DNA of 64,000 nt from Lentibacillus persicus (GCF_900112705.1 NZ_FOMR01000002.1:186001-250000), one strand, 5' to 3'. Counted from the first letter of the stretch, positions 8,754 to 17,205 are shown. Numbers and translations: made by a program. The notes: generated from the sequence alone by a model not told the origin.

Positions 8754-8894
8754 ATGGAACGTTTATCCGACGAATTGCTGCTGGAATCCTACCGGAAAGC
8801 AAATAAATTAAACTTGAACCCCGACTTCATAAATTTAATTGAAAAAGAAATTAAAAGAAGAAACCTGACGGACACGAGTAAAATTAACAATTAA
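8754..8894 (+). CDS. sda: Sda, sporulation checkpoint inhibitor of histidine kinase KinA
   Basis: 46 codons from ATG 8754 to TAA 8892-8894, preceded by a strong GGAGGGG site. The protein ([20 protein letters not shown]...) closely follows B. subtilis Sda: SDELL-ESY-KA, NL--DFI-LIE-EIKRR, an anti-parallel helical hairpin. Sda blocks KinA autophosphorylation and delays sporulation when replication is disturbed. The DnaA boxes just upstream give the known mechanistic link. The window also carries spo0B, which works later in the same phosphorelay. Confidence is high despite the small size. Confidence 0.93.
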   Translation: MERLSDELLLESYRKANKLNLNPDFINLIEKEIKRRNLTDTSKINN

Positions 8895-8908
8895 ACGTAG
8901 CGAAGCCT

Positions 8909-8946
8909 CTCCTTTTTCAGTCTGCTGAGAAAGGGGTTTTTTATTT
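8909..8946 (+). terminator. Terminator of sda
   Basis: A 12-pair stem (CTCCTTTTTCAG with CTGAGAAAGGGG, two G-T pairs) with loop TCTG is followed by six T residues. Confidence 0.85.
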
Positions 8947-8987
8947 TATAGAGCATTTAATTTATGGTAAGCTATCGTTGGTAATAT

Positions 8988-8993
8988 TATAAT
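8988..8993 (+). promoter_or_regulatory. Possible -10 box of the mrp operon promoter
   Basis: A TATAAT lies 95 bases before the mrpA start. The -35 region at 17-18 bases is poor, so an activator or another sigma factor may be involved. Confidence 0.35.
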
Positions 8994-9087
8994 TCATACA
9001 TACTTGATTTGAACGATACACTTAATGAGTCGTTTCCCGAATATTATGGGATACTATCTGCTAACCAAACAGGAGGATTGCAAACAG

Positions 9088-11424
9088 ATGATATTTACCG
9101 TACTAATCCCGCTGCTAATCGCTTGTCTGATTCCATTTGTCAGTCTTTACAAACATAGAATACATACAGGTATCTTCGTATTTTTTGTCCCCTTTACAAT
9201 ATTTATTTACTTTATTCAATTTATCGGAACAGGATTCGAGCCAGTACGCCATACTTACAATTGGATTCCTTCGCTCGGTATCAATTTTGATTTTCACCTC
9301 GATGGTCTTAGTCTTTTATTTGCCCTTCTAATAAGTGGTATCGGCTCACTGGTTGTCCTATATTCCATTTATTATCTTGAACGGAACGAACGACTTGGTC
9401 ATTTTTATGTCTATCTGCTTATGTTTATGTCGGCTATGCTCGGCATTGTACTTTCCGATAACGTTTTTGTACTCTATACATTTTGGGAGCTAACTTCCAT
9501 TTCATCGTTTTTATTAATTGGTTATTGGCATTTTAAAGAAAAATCACGCTACGGTGCCTTGAAATCAATGATGATCACCATTTTTGGTGGTTTGAGCATG
9601 TTCGGCGGTTTTATACTATTAACTGTCATTACCGGTACAGCAAGCATTCGGGCTATGGTGGCAAATGCTGACATTATTATGGACAACCCGTATATGCCGC
9701 TTGCTCTTGGTTTTATATTAATTGGTGCGTTTACAAAATCCGCACAATTCCCTTTCCATATTTGGCTGCCCGATGCAATGGAAGCGCCGACCCCTGTGAG
9801 TGCTTATCTCCACTCAGCCACAATGGTTAAAGCCGGAATCTATTTAATAGCACGTTTCTCGCCAGTGTTTTCCGGTTTTGAATGGTTCTTTATCATTGTG
9901 AGTATCGCAGGAATTTTGACACTATGCTGGGGTTCTTATATGGCGGTCCACCAGACCGACTTGAAGGCGATACTGGCCTTTTCCACAATAAGTCAGCTGG
10001 GCATGATTATGGCGATGCTTGGATTTGGAACAGAAGCGGCTATTTTCGCTGCGGTGTTTCATATTTTGAACCACGCTACATTCAAAGGAAGCTTGTTTAT
10101 GGTTGCCGGTGCAGTTGATCATGAGTCCGGCACACGTGATATACGGAAATTAGGAGGGCTGGCAACATTAATGCCGATAAGTGCTACCCTGGCACTGTTT
10201 GGCACGTTTTCCATGGCCGGTATCCCATTGCCGTTTCTTAATGGCTTCTACAGTAAAGAGTTGTTTTTTGGATCCGCCATTGATTTGGGTGAAGGAACGA
10301 GTGCCCTTGCAAGCTTTCTGATTGAGGTTATTCCTTACCTGGCAGTGCTTGGCAGTATTTTTACATTTGTTTACTCAATGTATTTTGTTTTTGGTACATT
10401 CTGGGGTCCGAAAAAACTTGATGAATTACCGAAAAAACCGCACGAAGCTCCAGCAGGTATGCTGGTAGCACCGGGAATCCTGGTGCTTGGTGTTATCTTA
10501 ATCGGCTTATTTCCAGGTGCCATCAATGGTACTTTCATTGCGCATGCTGCCGAAGCAGTAAATGGGGAAGCGGTCGCCAAAGAGATTTATTTCTGGCATG
10601 GATGGGACTCAACTGCCTTTCAAATGTCGCTTGCCGTCCTGGGCATCGGTGCTGTTCTGACAGTGACCAGGAAAAAGTGGCACGGTGTCTATCAAATCCT
10701 CCCAGGAAGGCTGAGTGCCAATAAAGTCTATGATTGGTTGATGGCGAAAATCGATATCTATTCCGGAAAGATCACTAACGCATATATGACTGGCTCTCTC
10801 CGGCATTACATGATTATCATTTTAAGCGCCATATTAATTGCAACGACAGGATTCATGATTGCTACCGGCGGGTTCACAATGAATTTCCAGAACTTAGCAT
10901 CAGTAACCATCATTGAAATGGCAGTTGTTCTTGTTATCGTTGCCGCGGCGGTCGCAACAATATTTATCAATAACAATGTGGCAGCCATCTTAATTACAGG
11001 TATAACCGGGTATGGTGTCGCACTGCTGTTTATTATTTATCGGGCACCTGACCTCGGGTTGACACAACTAGTCGTGGAAACAATTTCAGTAGCCCTGTTC
11101 CTGCTTTGTTTCTACCATTTGCCAAACCTGAAAAAACGTCAGGAGTCGTTAACATCAAAAACAACGAATGGTCTTGTGTCCATCGGATTTGGCGCGATGG
11201 TAACATTGATTGGCATTTCAGCACATAGCAGTGACTGGTTTGGTACAATATCAGATTACTTTCTGGAAACCTCGTATTCACTGGGCGGCGGCGATAACGT
11301 TGTAAACGTCATTCTCGTAGACATGCGCGGGCTTGATACACTATTTGAAATTGCGGTTCTGGGTATTGCTGCGCTTGCTATATACACTCTCATTAAATAC
11401 AGGTCAGATAAGGGAGGAAGATAA
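9088..11424 (+). CDS. mrpA: MrpA, large proton-channel subunit of the Mrp Na+/H+ antiporter
   Basis: 778 residues with many membrane segments. It is related to complex I subunit NuoL and has the Mrp-specific C-terminal extension ending in the conserved GGGDNVVNVILVD block. A conserved glutamate lies in FWELTS (E134). The channel lysine/histidine region TKSAQFPFHIWLPDAMEA is intact. The ATG at 9088 has AGGAGG eleven bases upstream; a longer open frame starting at 9025 has no ribosome site. Its stop codon is followed with no gap by the mrpC start. No mrpB lies between, which is unusual. The operon supports Na+ efflux and pH homeostasis. Confidence 0.93.
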   Translation: MIFTVLIPLLIACLIPFVSLYKHRIHTGIFVFFVPFTIFIYFIQFIGTGFEPVRHTYNWIPSLGINFDFHLDGLSLLFALLISGIGSLVVLYSIYYLERNERLGHFYVYLLMFMSAMLGIVLSDNVFVLYTFWELTSISSFLLIGYWHFKEKSRYGALKSMMITIFGGLSMFGGFILLTVITGTASIRAMVANADIIMDNPYMPLALGFILIGAFTKSAQFPFHIWLPDAMEAPTPVSAYLHSATMVKAGIYLIARFSPVFSGFEWFFIIVSIAGILTLCWGSYMAVHQTDLKAILAFSTISQLGMIMAMLGFGTEAAIFAAVFHILNHATFKGSLFMVAGAVDHESGTRDIRKLGGLATLMPISATLALFGTFSMAGIPLPFLNGFYSKELFFGSAIDLGEGTSALASFLIEVIPYLAVLGSIFTFVYSMYFVFGTFWGPKKLDELPKKPHEAPAGMLVAPGILVLGVILIGLFPGAINGTFIAHAAEAVNGEAVAKEIYFWHGWDSTAFQMSLAVLGIGAVLTVTRKKWHGVYQILPGRLSANKVYDWLMAKIDIYSGKITNAYMTGSLRHYMIIILSAILIATTGFMIATGGFTMNFQNLASVTIIEMAVVLVIVAAAVATIFINNNVAAILITGITGYGVALLFIIYRAPDLGLTQLVVETISVALFLLCFYHLPNLKKRQESLTSKTTNGLVSIGFGAMVTLIGISAHSSDWFGTISDYFLETSYSLGGGDNVVNVILVDMRGLDTLFEIAVLGIAALAIYTLIKYRSDKGGR

Positions 11425-11763
11425 TTGGAATACATCATATCAATTCTGGCTGGGATCTTATTTGCTACGGCTATCTATAATTTGCTGCAAAAGCAGCTGC
11501 TCAGACTTGTCATCGGGTCATTACTTCTTTCGCATGGTGCACACTTATTTATCCTGACTATGGGTGAATTAAAAAGAGGCAGCCCGCCAATTCTGACTGA
11601 TGGTGTCGAAGAATATGCAGACCCATTACCACAGGCGCTAATCCTGACATCGATTGTCATTAGTTTTGGTATTACAAGTCTTCTCCTGGTTCTTGCCTAT
11701 CGTACAGCAAATGAAAACAACACTGATAATATGGAGCAATTAAGGGGTAACGAAAATGAGTAA
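11425..11763 (+). CDS. mrpC: MrpC, NuoK-like Mrp antiporter subunit
   Basis: 112 residues with three membrane segments. GSLLLSHGAHLFILTMG and DPLPQALILTSIVISFG are signature stretches of MrpC, the NuoK homologue. It starts at a TTG directly after the mrpA stop; GGGAGGA inside the end of mrpA, seven bases upstream, is the ribosome site, so translation is coupled. In the usual seven-gene order mrpB would come before it. The protein aligns to MrpC, not MrpB, over its whole length. Confidence 0.93.
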   Translation: MEYIISILAGILFATAIYNLLQKQLLRLVIGSLLLSHGAHLFILTMGELKRGSPPILTDGVEEYADPLPQALILTSIVISFGITSLLLVLAYRTANENNTDNMEQLRGNENE

Positions 11764-13231
11764 TCTAGCAGTTTTACCAATCATCATTCCATTAATGGCG
11801 GGGATTATTCTCGCCTTTTTTCCAAAAAAATTAACACTTGTCCGGCTACTGACCAAAGTTTTTATCATTGGCAATCTTGGCGTCGCAGCCTTTACAGCAT
11901 GGCTCGTTTTCACTCAAGGACCGATTATTTTGGAAACAGGTGACTGGCAAGCACCTTATGGCATTATCATTGTCGCTGATGAATTATCGATTCTCCTTGT
12001 ATTAACAACAAATATCGTAGCGGCAGCATGTGCTTTTTATGCACCTTACACATTACCGGATAAAAAAGAGCGCTTTTACTTCTATTCTTTCTTTTTCTTC
12101 CTGATTTCTGGTGTCTCCGGCGCTTTCTTAACCGGTGATCTCTTTAATATGTTTGTTTTCTTTGAAGTGCTGTTAATGGCCTCTTATGCTTTAATTGTAC
12201 TTGGCGGCGATAAAGTACAGCTTCGGGAATCAGTGAAATACGTATTTATCAACCTTTTTTCGTCTATGCTGTTTGTTACAGCAATTGCCTTTATTTACGG
12301 AACGCTTGGAACAGTCAACATGGCTCAAATTGCCCAGCGCGTTCAGGAGGTTGAACAGCAAGGGATACTGACAACAATCGGTATACTTCTGTTTTTCGTG
12401 TTTGCAACAAAAGCAGCGCTGTTTCCTTTATATTACTGGATGCCTAAATCTTATGCTGTTCCAAATCCGGTTGTTTCAGCATTATTTGGCGCCCTGCTGA
12501 CAAAAGTTGGCATTTACGCCATTATCCGGGTATTTTCCTTGATCTTTGTACATAAAGTCAGTCTGACTCACGAAATGTTTATTTGGATTGCTGGATTGTC
12601 AATGATTTTTGGGGTAATTGGTGCTTTGTCGACCAATAATATTAAGTTGATTATTGCTTATAATATCATTCCATCGATAGGCTTTATGTTGATGGGACTT
12701 GGTGTATTTAATCAGGATGCTCTCAGCGGTTCCATTTATTATTTAATTCATGACATGGTCATTAAAACGATTCTGTTCCTTCTTGTAGGTACGATTGTGT
12801 ATGCTGCCGGCACCTCTGATTTACGTAAATTCAAAGGACTTATTCATTATTACCCCGTACTCGGCTGGATGCTGTTTGTTTCAGGTTTTGTCCTTGCCGG
12901 GATTCCGCCGTTCAGTGGTTTTATCGGTAAATTATTATTACTCACCGGTGCATTGTCAAGTGAGGAGATCGTCATTGTTATCATCGCACTGATGAGCAGT
13001 CTGCTGATTCTCTACTCAATTATGAAAATCTTTATTCAAGGTTTCTGGGGTGAGAAAAACGAATCATTTGAATACAAACCGGTTAAAGGAAGAATGGCAC
13101 CCGTCGCTGTTCTGCTGGCAATATCAATATTTATGGGGGTCGGTGCAGAATTTATTTACCCTTCTATTGAATTAATTTCTGCCTACTTGCTTGAACCGGA
13201 AAACTATATAAATGCTGTTATGAAGGAGTAG
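11756..13231 (+). CDS. mrpD: MrpD, antiporter subunit related to NuoM/NuoN
   Basis: 491 residues with about 14 membrane segments. Conserved channel features are present: the glutamate of NMFVFFEVLLMASYALIV, the lysine of FATKAALFPLYYWMPKSY, and a second lysine in STNNIKLIIAYNIIPSIGF. MrpD is thought to carry proton or sodium translocation together with MrpA. It overlaps mrpC by 8 bases. The AAGGGGTAACGAAA before its ATG is the ribosome site. Confidence 0.95.
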   Translation: MSNLAVLPIIIPLMAGIILAFFPKKLTLVRLLTKVFIIGNLGVAAFTAWLVFTQGPIILETGDWQAPYGIIIVADELSILLVLTTNIVAAACAFYAPYTLPDKKERFYFYSFFFFLISGVSGAFLTGDLFNMFVFFEVLLMASYALIVLGGDKVQLRESVKYVFINLFSSMLFVTAIAFIYGTLGTVNMAQIAQRVQEVEQQGILTTIGILLFFVFATKAALFPLYYWMPKSYAVPNPVVSALFGALLTKVGIYAIIRVFSLIFVHKVSLTHEMFIWIAGLSMIFGVIGALSTNNIKLIIAYNIIPSIGFMLMGLGVFNQDALSGSIYYLIHDMVIKTILFLLVGTIVYAAGTSDLRKFKGLIHYYPVLGWMLFVSGFVLAGIPPFSGFIGKLLLLTGALSSEEIVIVIIALMSSLLILYSIMKIFIQGFWGEKNESFEYKPVKGRMAPVAVLLAISIFMGVGAEFIYPSIELISAYLLEPENYINAVMKE

Positions 13232-13237
13232 TGTTGT

Positions 13238-13714
13238 ATGCCGTTTCAAATTGTAATGAACCTTATCATCGCTATTATGTGGATGTTTCTCAGTGAGAGT
13301 TATACCCTTCCGAGCTTTATTACAGGGTATCTGATCGGTATTTTTCTGCTGCTTCTTTTAAACCGCTTTATCCCTGATACATTTTATTTAAGACGTTTCT
13401 ATAAAATTTTAGCCTTAGTTTACTTGTTCATAAAGGAGTTAATCACATCAAACATTGATATTGTCAAACTCGTCTACCAACGCAAACCAGAATTTGAACC
13501 AGGGATATTTGCTCTGCCGACGGATTTAAAAAGCAACTGGGAGATTACACTTTTAGCCAATCTTATTTCACTGACACCTGGTACCTTGTCGGTTGCCGTG
13601 TCACAGGACAACACCCACTTATATATACATGCAATGAATATCGACGACATTGACGAAACAATAAATTACATTAAAAGCACATTTGAGAATGCGATTATGG
13701 AGGTGACACGATGA
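13238..13714 (+). CDS. mrpE: MrpE subunit of the Mrp antiporter
   Basis: 158 residues. Two or three membrane segments lie in the first third (MNLIIAIMWMFL, FITGYLIGIFLLLLLNRF). They are followed by the conserved cytoplasmic part with LLANLISLTPGTLSVAVS. MrpE is specific to Mrp antiporters (no complex I homologue) and is needed for the complex to assemble. The gene has a GAAGGAG site 6 bases after mrpD and its stop overlaps the mrpF start by four bases (ATGA). Confidence 0.94.
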   Translation: MPFQIVMNLIIAIMWMFLSESYTLPSFITGYLIGIFLLLLLNRFIPDTFYLRRFYKILALVYLFIKELITSNIDIVKLVYQRKPEFEPGIFALPTDLKSNWEITLLANLISLTPGTLSVAVSQDNTHLYIHAMNIDDIDETINYIKSTFENAIMEVTR

Positions 13715-14022
13715 ATGAATTGTTAAATTTAACGGAAGCCCTCGTTACCGTCGCCACTCATATCAGTATCGCTGGAATTGGCATTTCTCTTATTTTGCTT
13801 GTATTTCGTATTGTAACTGGGCCTACAAACGCAGACCGCGCTGTGGCGCTGGATGCATCAGGGATGAACATGATGGGTGTAGCAGCTCTGATGGCCGTCC
13901 TGATTCCGACTACGAGACTAAATGATGTTATATTATTAATTGGCATTCTTTTATTCATCGGAACGATCGGAATAGCGAAATATCTGGAAAAGGGTGTTAT
14001 AATTGATCGAAACTTGGATTGA
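13711..14022 (+). CDS. mrpF: MrpF subunit of the Mrp antiporter
   Basis: 103 residues with three membrane segments. The central VFRIVTGPTNADRAVALDASG is the family signature, including the conserved aspartate implicated in Na+/cholate transport. It begins in the ATGA overlap with mrpE behind GGAGGTGA, and it ends 20 bases inside mrpG. The close packing suggests stoichiometric translation. Small membrane proteins of this kind are hard to mistake when they lie within a mrp operon. Confidence 0.93.
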   Translation: MNELLNLTEALVTVATHISIAGIGISLILLVFRIVTGPTNADRAVALDASGMNMMGVAALMAVLIPTTRLNDVILLIGILLFIGTIGIAKYLEKGVIIDRNLD

Positions 14023-14380
14023 CATCATATTCAATATAATCATTGCGATTTTTCTTTTATCAGGTACCTTTTTCCTGATATCAAGCTCGATTGGTCTTAT
14101 TCGCTTTCCTGATGTTTATACGAGGCTGCATGCAACGACAAAAGCTTCCACTCTGGGTATTGCAGGGTTGCTAATCGGCGCATTTCTCTTCTTATTTGTT
14201 GAGCATGGCATCATTAGTGGTAAATTGTTGCTGGCAATAGTGTTTACACTCCTGACCGCACCGCTGGGCGCCCATATGATATCAAGGGCTGCACACCGTG
14301 TTGGCATCAAACCTGTTACGAAGCAACGGTCCGATGAATATGAAAAAGCCATACAAAAAGAAAAACAACAACAAAAGTGA
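14003..14380 (+). CDS. mrpG: MrpG subunit of the Mrp antiporter
   Basis: 125 residues. Three membrane segments come first; SSIGLIRFPDVYTRLHATTKASTLG is the family hallmark, and a charged C-terminal tail is rich in Lys and Gln. The start is a TTG at 14003 inside the end of mrpF, with AAGGGTG about seven bases upstream. It is the last gene of the operon and is followed almost at once by a terminator. The gene looks intact. Confidence 0.93.
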   Translation: MIETWIDIIFNIIIAIFLLSGTFFLISSSIGLIRFPDVYTRLHATTKASTLGIAGLLIGAFLFLFVEHGIISGKLLLAIVFTLLTAPLGAHMISRAAHRVGIKPVTKQRSDEYEKAIQKEKQQQK

Positions 14381-14402
14381 CTCAAACGGGTCGCTTTTTT
14401 AT
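14377..14402 (+). terminator. Terminator of the mrp operon
   Basis: GTGACTC pairs with GGGTCGC across a four-base loop, followed by six or more T residues. The stem overlaps the mrpG stop. Confidence 0.8.
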
Positions 14403-14441
14403 TATGGGCTGTTGTCGTAAACTTTGTGGTACTTTACCCCG

Positions 14442-14630
14442 CAGTTGATGTAAAGTGCGACGTAATGAAAATTCTTCCTTCTGATTTCAGGAGTGCTATG
14501 CCACCGCTCCGGAAATACACGCCGCTTTCCGCGGGCGGCTGGTGAGCCTCCTCGGGCTATCGTCCAGCGGAGTCTCACCTATGCCTTTGCTCCCGCAGGA
14601 GTCGGCGTGTATTTCCTACGCTATGGTAGA
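14442..14630 (-). repeat. Fold-back repeat family 1, copy C1 (inverted relative to copy A)
   Basis: The minus strand matches the right half of copy A (39590-39775), including its flank. Perfect 14-base terminal arms (GGAAATACACGCCG at 14511-14524 and its complement at 14603-14616) enclose the shared GCTTTCCGCGGGC box. The gap 14381-15080 carries only repeats and the sigK control region. Confidence 0.85.
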
Positions 14631-14654
14631 CTAGATCACATAGCACCACAAACA

Positions 14655-14866
14655 GTAAGTCTCCCAAGCTCAGGCAATATACGAAGACTCCTATGGGAAT
14701 AGCACGTGTCCGAAGACCCCGCAAGAAAGGTTCAAAGGCTAAGACCGCCACGTCCTGTGGCAACGCCTTTGTGACCAACATCGTGTTGGCCCGAGGCCGT
14801 GCCCATGGAAAGCGAAGTATATTGCCGGAGCGGCTTTAAGCACTCAATTGTATTTCCGAAGCGGTG
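14655..14866 (+). repeat. Fold-back repeat family 1, copy C2, with a C3 remnant
   Basis: Arms GGCAATATAC (14673-14682) and GTATATTGCC (14817-14826) pair perfectly. An inner stem pairs ATGGG (14693-14697) with CCCAT (14802-14806). The left box GACTCCT and right box GGAAAGCG match copies A and D. A family 2 element sits in the loop. At 14850-14866 a 17-base piece matches the right end of copy B, which suggests a third, decayed copy. Confidence 0.75.
14733..14793 (+). repeat. Fold-back repeat family 2, short copy nested in C2
   Basis: Three stems: AAAGGC/GCCTTT (14734-14739, 14765-14770), GCCAC/GTGGC (14747-14751, 14757-14761) and CCAACA/TGTTGG (14775-14780, 14784-14789). It matches the minus strand of the longer copy at 48734-48859, minus that copy's central insert. 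Confidence 0.8.
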
Positions 14867-15023
14867 GAACACACCAACTCAAAATTAGAGTTAGTTCACT
14901 GTTTATGAATGTTGTGCAAGAACCTACAATCTTTAGCCTTTATTAATTTTTCCCTGTCCCTTTTATCAGTAAAAATAATGGTGCGTTTTTATTTTCGGAC
15001 AGACACAAAAACACACTTACCTT

Positions 15024-15032
15024 CATACAGAT
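15024..15032 (+). promoter_or_regulatory. Possible sigma-E -10 element of sigK
   Basis: CATACAGAT fits the sigma-E -10 consensus. The -35 region (GGACAGACAC) is not a good sigma-E match but resembles a SpoIIID site; B. subtilis sigK needs both factors. Confidence 0.45.
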
Positions 15033-15064
15033 AACTATATGGGCGAAAACCCAACCGTTATCTG
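15028..15064 (+). promoter_or_regulatory. Inverted repeat between the sigK promoter and ribosome site
   Basis: CAGATAAC (15028-15035) pairs with GTTATCTG (15057-15064). Inside, TGGG pairs with CCCA around CGAAAA. The right arm ends one base before AAGGAGGTG. It may be an operator or an mRNA hairpin. Confidence 0.6.
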
Positions 15065-15080
15065 AAGGAGGTGCATGTGC

Positions 15081-15788
15081 TTGTCAGGCGTTTTAAGCTT
15101 TCTGGGTCTATTAATAAAAGAAGCACTGTTCTTTGTCTCTTATGTCAAAAACCATGCTTTTCCCCAGCCATTATCTTCAGAAGACGAAGCTAAATACATT
15201 AAGCAAATGCAGGAAGGTGTTGAAGAAGCCCGGAACAAATTGATTGAACACAATTTACGTCTTGTAGCACACATCGTCAAAAAATTTGAGAATACCGGCG
15301 AGGACATGGAAGATCTTATTTCTATAGGAACGATTGGTCTAATTAAAGGCATCGAAAGCTACTCCGCGGATAAAGGGACAAAACTGGCTACTTATGCGGC
15401 CAGGTGTATAGAGAATGAAATTTTAATGCATTTGCGGGCTTTAAAAAAGGTTAAAAAAGATGTGTCGCTTCACGATCCCATCGGTCAGGACAAAGAAGGC
15501 AATGAAATCAGTCTGATTGACATTCTGGAGGCTGAAAACCAGAATATCATCGAATACATCCAATTAAATATGGAAATTGAGAAAATGAATGATTACCTAT
15601 CGATTCTCGACAGCAGGGAAAAAGAAGTTGTGCTGTATCGCTACGGCTTAAACAACTATAAAGAAATGACTCAGCGGGAGATTGCCAACATGCTTAATAT
15701 ATCACGGAGTTATGTATCAAGAATTGAAAAAAGAGCACTTATGAAAGTTTTCCATGAATATTACCGAAGAGAGTACAGAGGGGGGTAA
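15081..15788 (+). CDS. sigK: Pro-sigma-K, late mother-cell sporulation sigma factor
   Basis: 235 residues from the TTG at 15081, seven bases after AAGGAGGTG. An ATG at 15075 is in frame but too near the site. The TTG start gives [13 protein letters not shown], which aligns with the B. subtilis pro-sequence. The short hydrophobic pro-region (removed by SpoIVFB) is followed by the conserved FPQPLSS, region 2 ([32 protein letters not shown]) and region 4 ([24 protein letters not shown]). The gene is continuous: no skin-type element splits it, so no recombinase step is needed. Confidence 0.94.
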   Translation: MSGVLSFLGLLIKEALFFVSYVKNHAFPQPLSSEDEAKYIKQMQEGVEEARNKLIEHNLRLVAHIVKKFENTGEDMEDLISIGTIGLIKGIESYSADKGTKLATYAARCIENEILMHLRALKKVKKDVSLHDPIGQDKEGNEISLIDILEAENQNIIEYIQLNMEIEKMNDYLSILDSREKEVVLYRYGLNNYKEMTQREIANMLNISRSYVSRIEKRALMKVFHEYYRREYRGG

Positions 15789-15851
15789 AGCTTAGTTGAG
15801 CTTTGATACCCTCCGCACTATATAAAAACTTTACGCCGAATTTTAAGCCAA

Positions 15852-16541
15852 TTATAAAGTTCGTACAAACGCCATAATTAAATTGGCCGCATTTTTTGCC
15901 GCTGTCTCCAAAAACTCATCAAACGAGACTGAAGAATCCTTTCCGGCTATATCCGATAACGCGCGAATAATAACAAAAGGCGTCTCGTAATGAAAGCATA
16001 CCTGGGCAACAGCAGCAGCTTCCATTTCAGCCGCCAGCATGGCAGGAAAGCGCTCCCTCGTACTCGTCACGGCTTCCGGGTCCTCCATAAAGGCATCACC
16101 CGTGGCAATCGTCCCTTCACGAAAAATTATTTCTGACTCGCCGGCTGCCTGGCCGGCTTTAGCAACTAAATCAGTACTGGCAGCGAACATAGCAGGCAGC
16201 TCAGGTACTTGGCCATAAGCGTAGCCAAAAGCTGTCACATCCACGTCATGATGTACAACGTTTGTAGAGATAACGATATCACCCACATTTAAATCTTCTG
16301 CAAAACCGCCTGCCGAACCTGTATTGATAACTTGCGACGGGCGAAAAACTTCATGCAGGATCGTAGTTGCCATTGCTGCATTTACCTTGCCAATTCCGGA
16401 CTTTGTTAACACTGCTTCGCGTCCCTGCAATTTGCCTTTTATAAACAAACAATTCGCGATTTTATGTTCCTGCCGATCTGTCATCTTCTCTTTTAAAAAT
16501 GTAATTTCTTCATCCATTGCACCGATAATGCCTAATGTCAT
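15852..16541 (-). CDS. mtnN: 5'-methylthioadenosine/S-adenosylhomocysteine nucleosidase
   Basis: 229 residues. Hydrolyses MTA and S-adenosylhomocysteine, releasing adenine, as part of methionine salvage and methyl-cycle clearance. Features seen: IGAMDEEI at the start (catalytic Glu near residue 12), NTGSAGGF in the ribose/phosphate pocket, AAEMEAAAVAQV (ribose contact) and RALSDIAGKD with the catalytic Asp. It is downstream of yrrS by about 30 bases. In B. subtilis mtnN lies in the same general yrr region. Convergent with sigK. Confidence 0.95.
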   Translation of the reverse strand: MTLGIIGAMDEEITFLKEKMTDRQEHKIANCLFIKGKLQGREAVLTKSGIGKVNAAMATTILHEVFRPSQVINTGSAGGFAEDLNVGDIVISTNVVHHDVDVTAFGYAYGQVPELPAMFAASTDLVAKAGQAAGESEIIFREGTIATGDAFMEDPEAVTSTRERFPAMLAAEMEAAAVAQVCFHYETPFVIIRALSDIAGKDSSVSFDEFLETAAKNAANLIMAFVRTL

Positions 16542-16569
16542 CGCTTACTCCTCCGATTATTGTTATTAT

Positions 16570-17205
16570 TTACTCGAACCGCCATTTTTGATCATTTTCT
16601 TTTAATTTCTCGACTTTAGTCGGCTGCCACCCTTCATCGGGTACCCAGGTATTGTACACGCGATATAACTCAGATTCATCGCTGCTTGATACTGTATTAA
16701 TAACCCGCTGATCACCATTTCGCTTAATCCACCACATTATGAAACGTTCTTCATCCAATCCTGTAGCAGCTGCAACTGCTTTGCGCATTTCTTGTCTGTC
16801 TTGTGATCCTTCACTGTAATTAACGGTATGCGGCTCAGTCTGTTCGGTTCCAACAGCCTGCCAATTACCTGTATATGCTTCAGAAACATTATCATCGGAT
16901 GGTTCGGTTTGTTCCAGGTTAACATCCCCATTCATCTCTGAATCATTTTCAATATTGGTTTCTTTCGCCAGGCTATTTTCAGTTGTGTCGCTTTTATTAA
17001 CAGCAGTGTTTTCATTTTCTTCTGTCTTGGTAACGGATTCGTTTTCAGGCAAGGGGTCCTTTGTTTCGGAAGCTTCATCGCTGCCTCCGAATATAATCAA
17101 ACCTAATAACACAATTGCTAAGACGCTGCCTGTTGCACTCAAAATAGATATCAGTTTTGTGTTTTTTCTTCTTTTTTCGTATTTATTAAGGCGTGAAGCC
17201 GGCAT
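16570..17205 (-). CDS. yrrS: YrrS family membrane protein (DUF1510)
   Basis: 211 residues. A basic N terminus (RLNKYEKRRKNTK) and one membrane segment at about 20-42 come first. Next is a long acidic, low-complexity linker rich in Glu, Asn and Thr (45-115). The conserved DUF1510 domain at the C terminus starts with GNWQAVGTEQTEPHTVNY. The function is unknown. In B. subtilis yrrS is co-transcribed with the sporulation penicillin-binding gene pbpI (yrrR), which is absent here: yrrS is followed directly by mtnN. Confidence 0.88.
   Translation of the reverse strand: MPASRLNKYEKRRKNTKLISILSATGSVLAIVLLGLIIFGGSDEASETKDPLPENESVTKTEENENTAVNKSDTTENSLAKETNIENDSEMNGDVNLEQTEPSDDNVSEAYTGNWQAVGTEQTEPHTVNYSEGSQDRQEMRKAVAAATGLDEERFIMWWIKRNGDQRVINTVSSSDESELYRVYNTWVPDEGWQPTKVEKLKENDQKWRFE

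Noticed and set aside
11425-11763. Possibility that this gene is mrpB or that MrpB is fused to MrpA
   Set aside because: The protein aligns throughout with MrpC (NuoK-like), and MrpA ends at its normal GGGDNVVNV C-terminal region.
14493-14781. Open frames of 68-69 codons between mrpG and sigK
   Set aside because: They coincide with repeat copies C1 and C2; the sequence is explained by inverted repeats and no start site is supported.
14400-15060. Insertion sequence or transposon remnant
   Set aside because: No transposase frame or remnant is visible, and no target duplication could be identified; only non-coding fold-backs.
15786-15850. AAAGCT/AGCTTT hairpin after sigK
   Set aside because: Only six pairs and no T tract; too weak to call a terminator.
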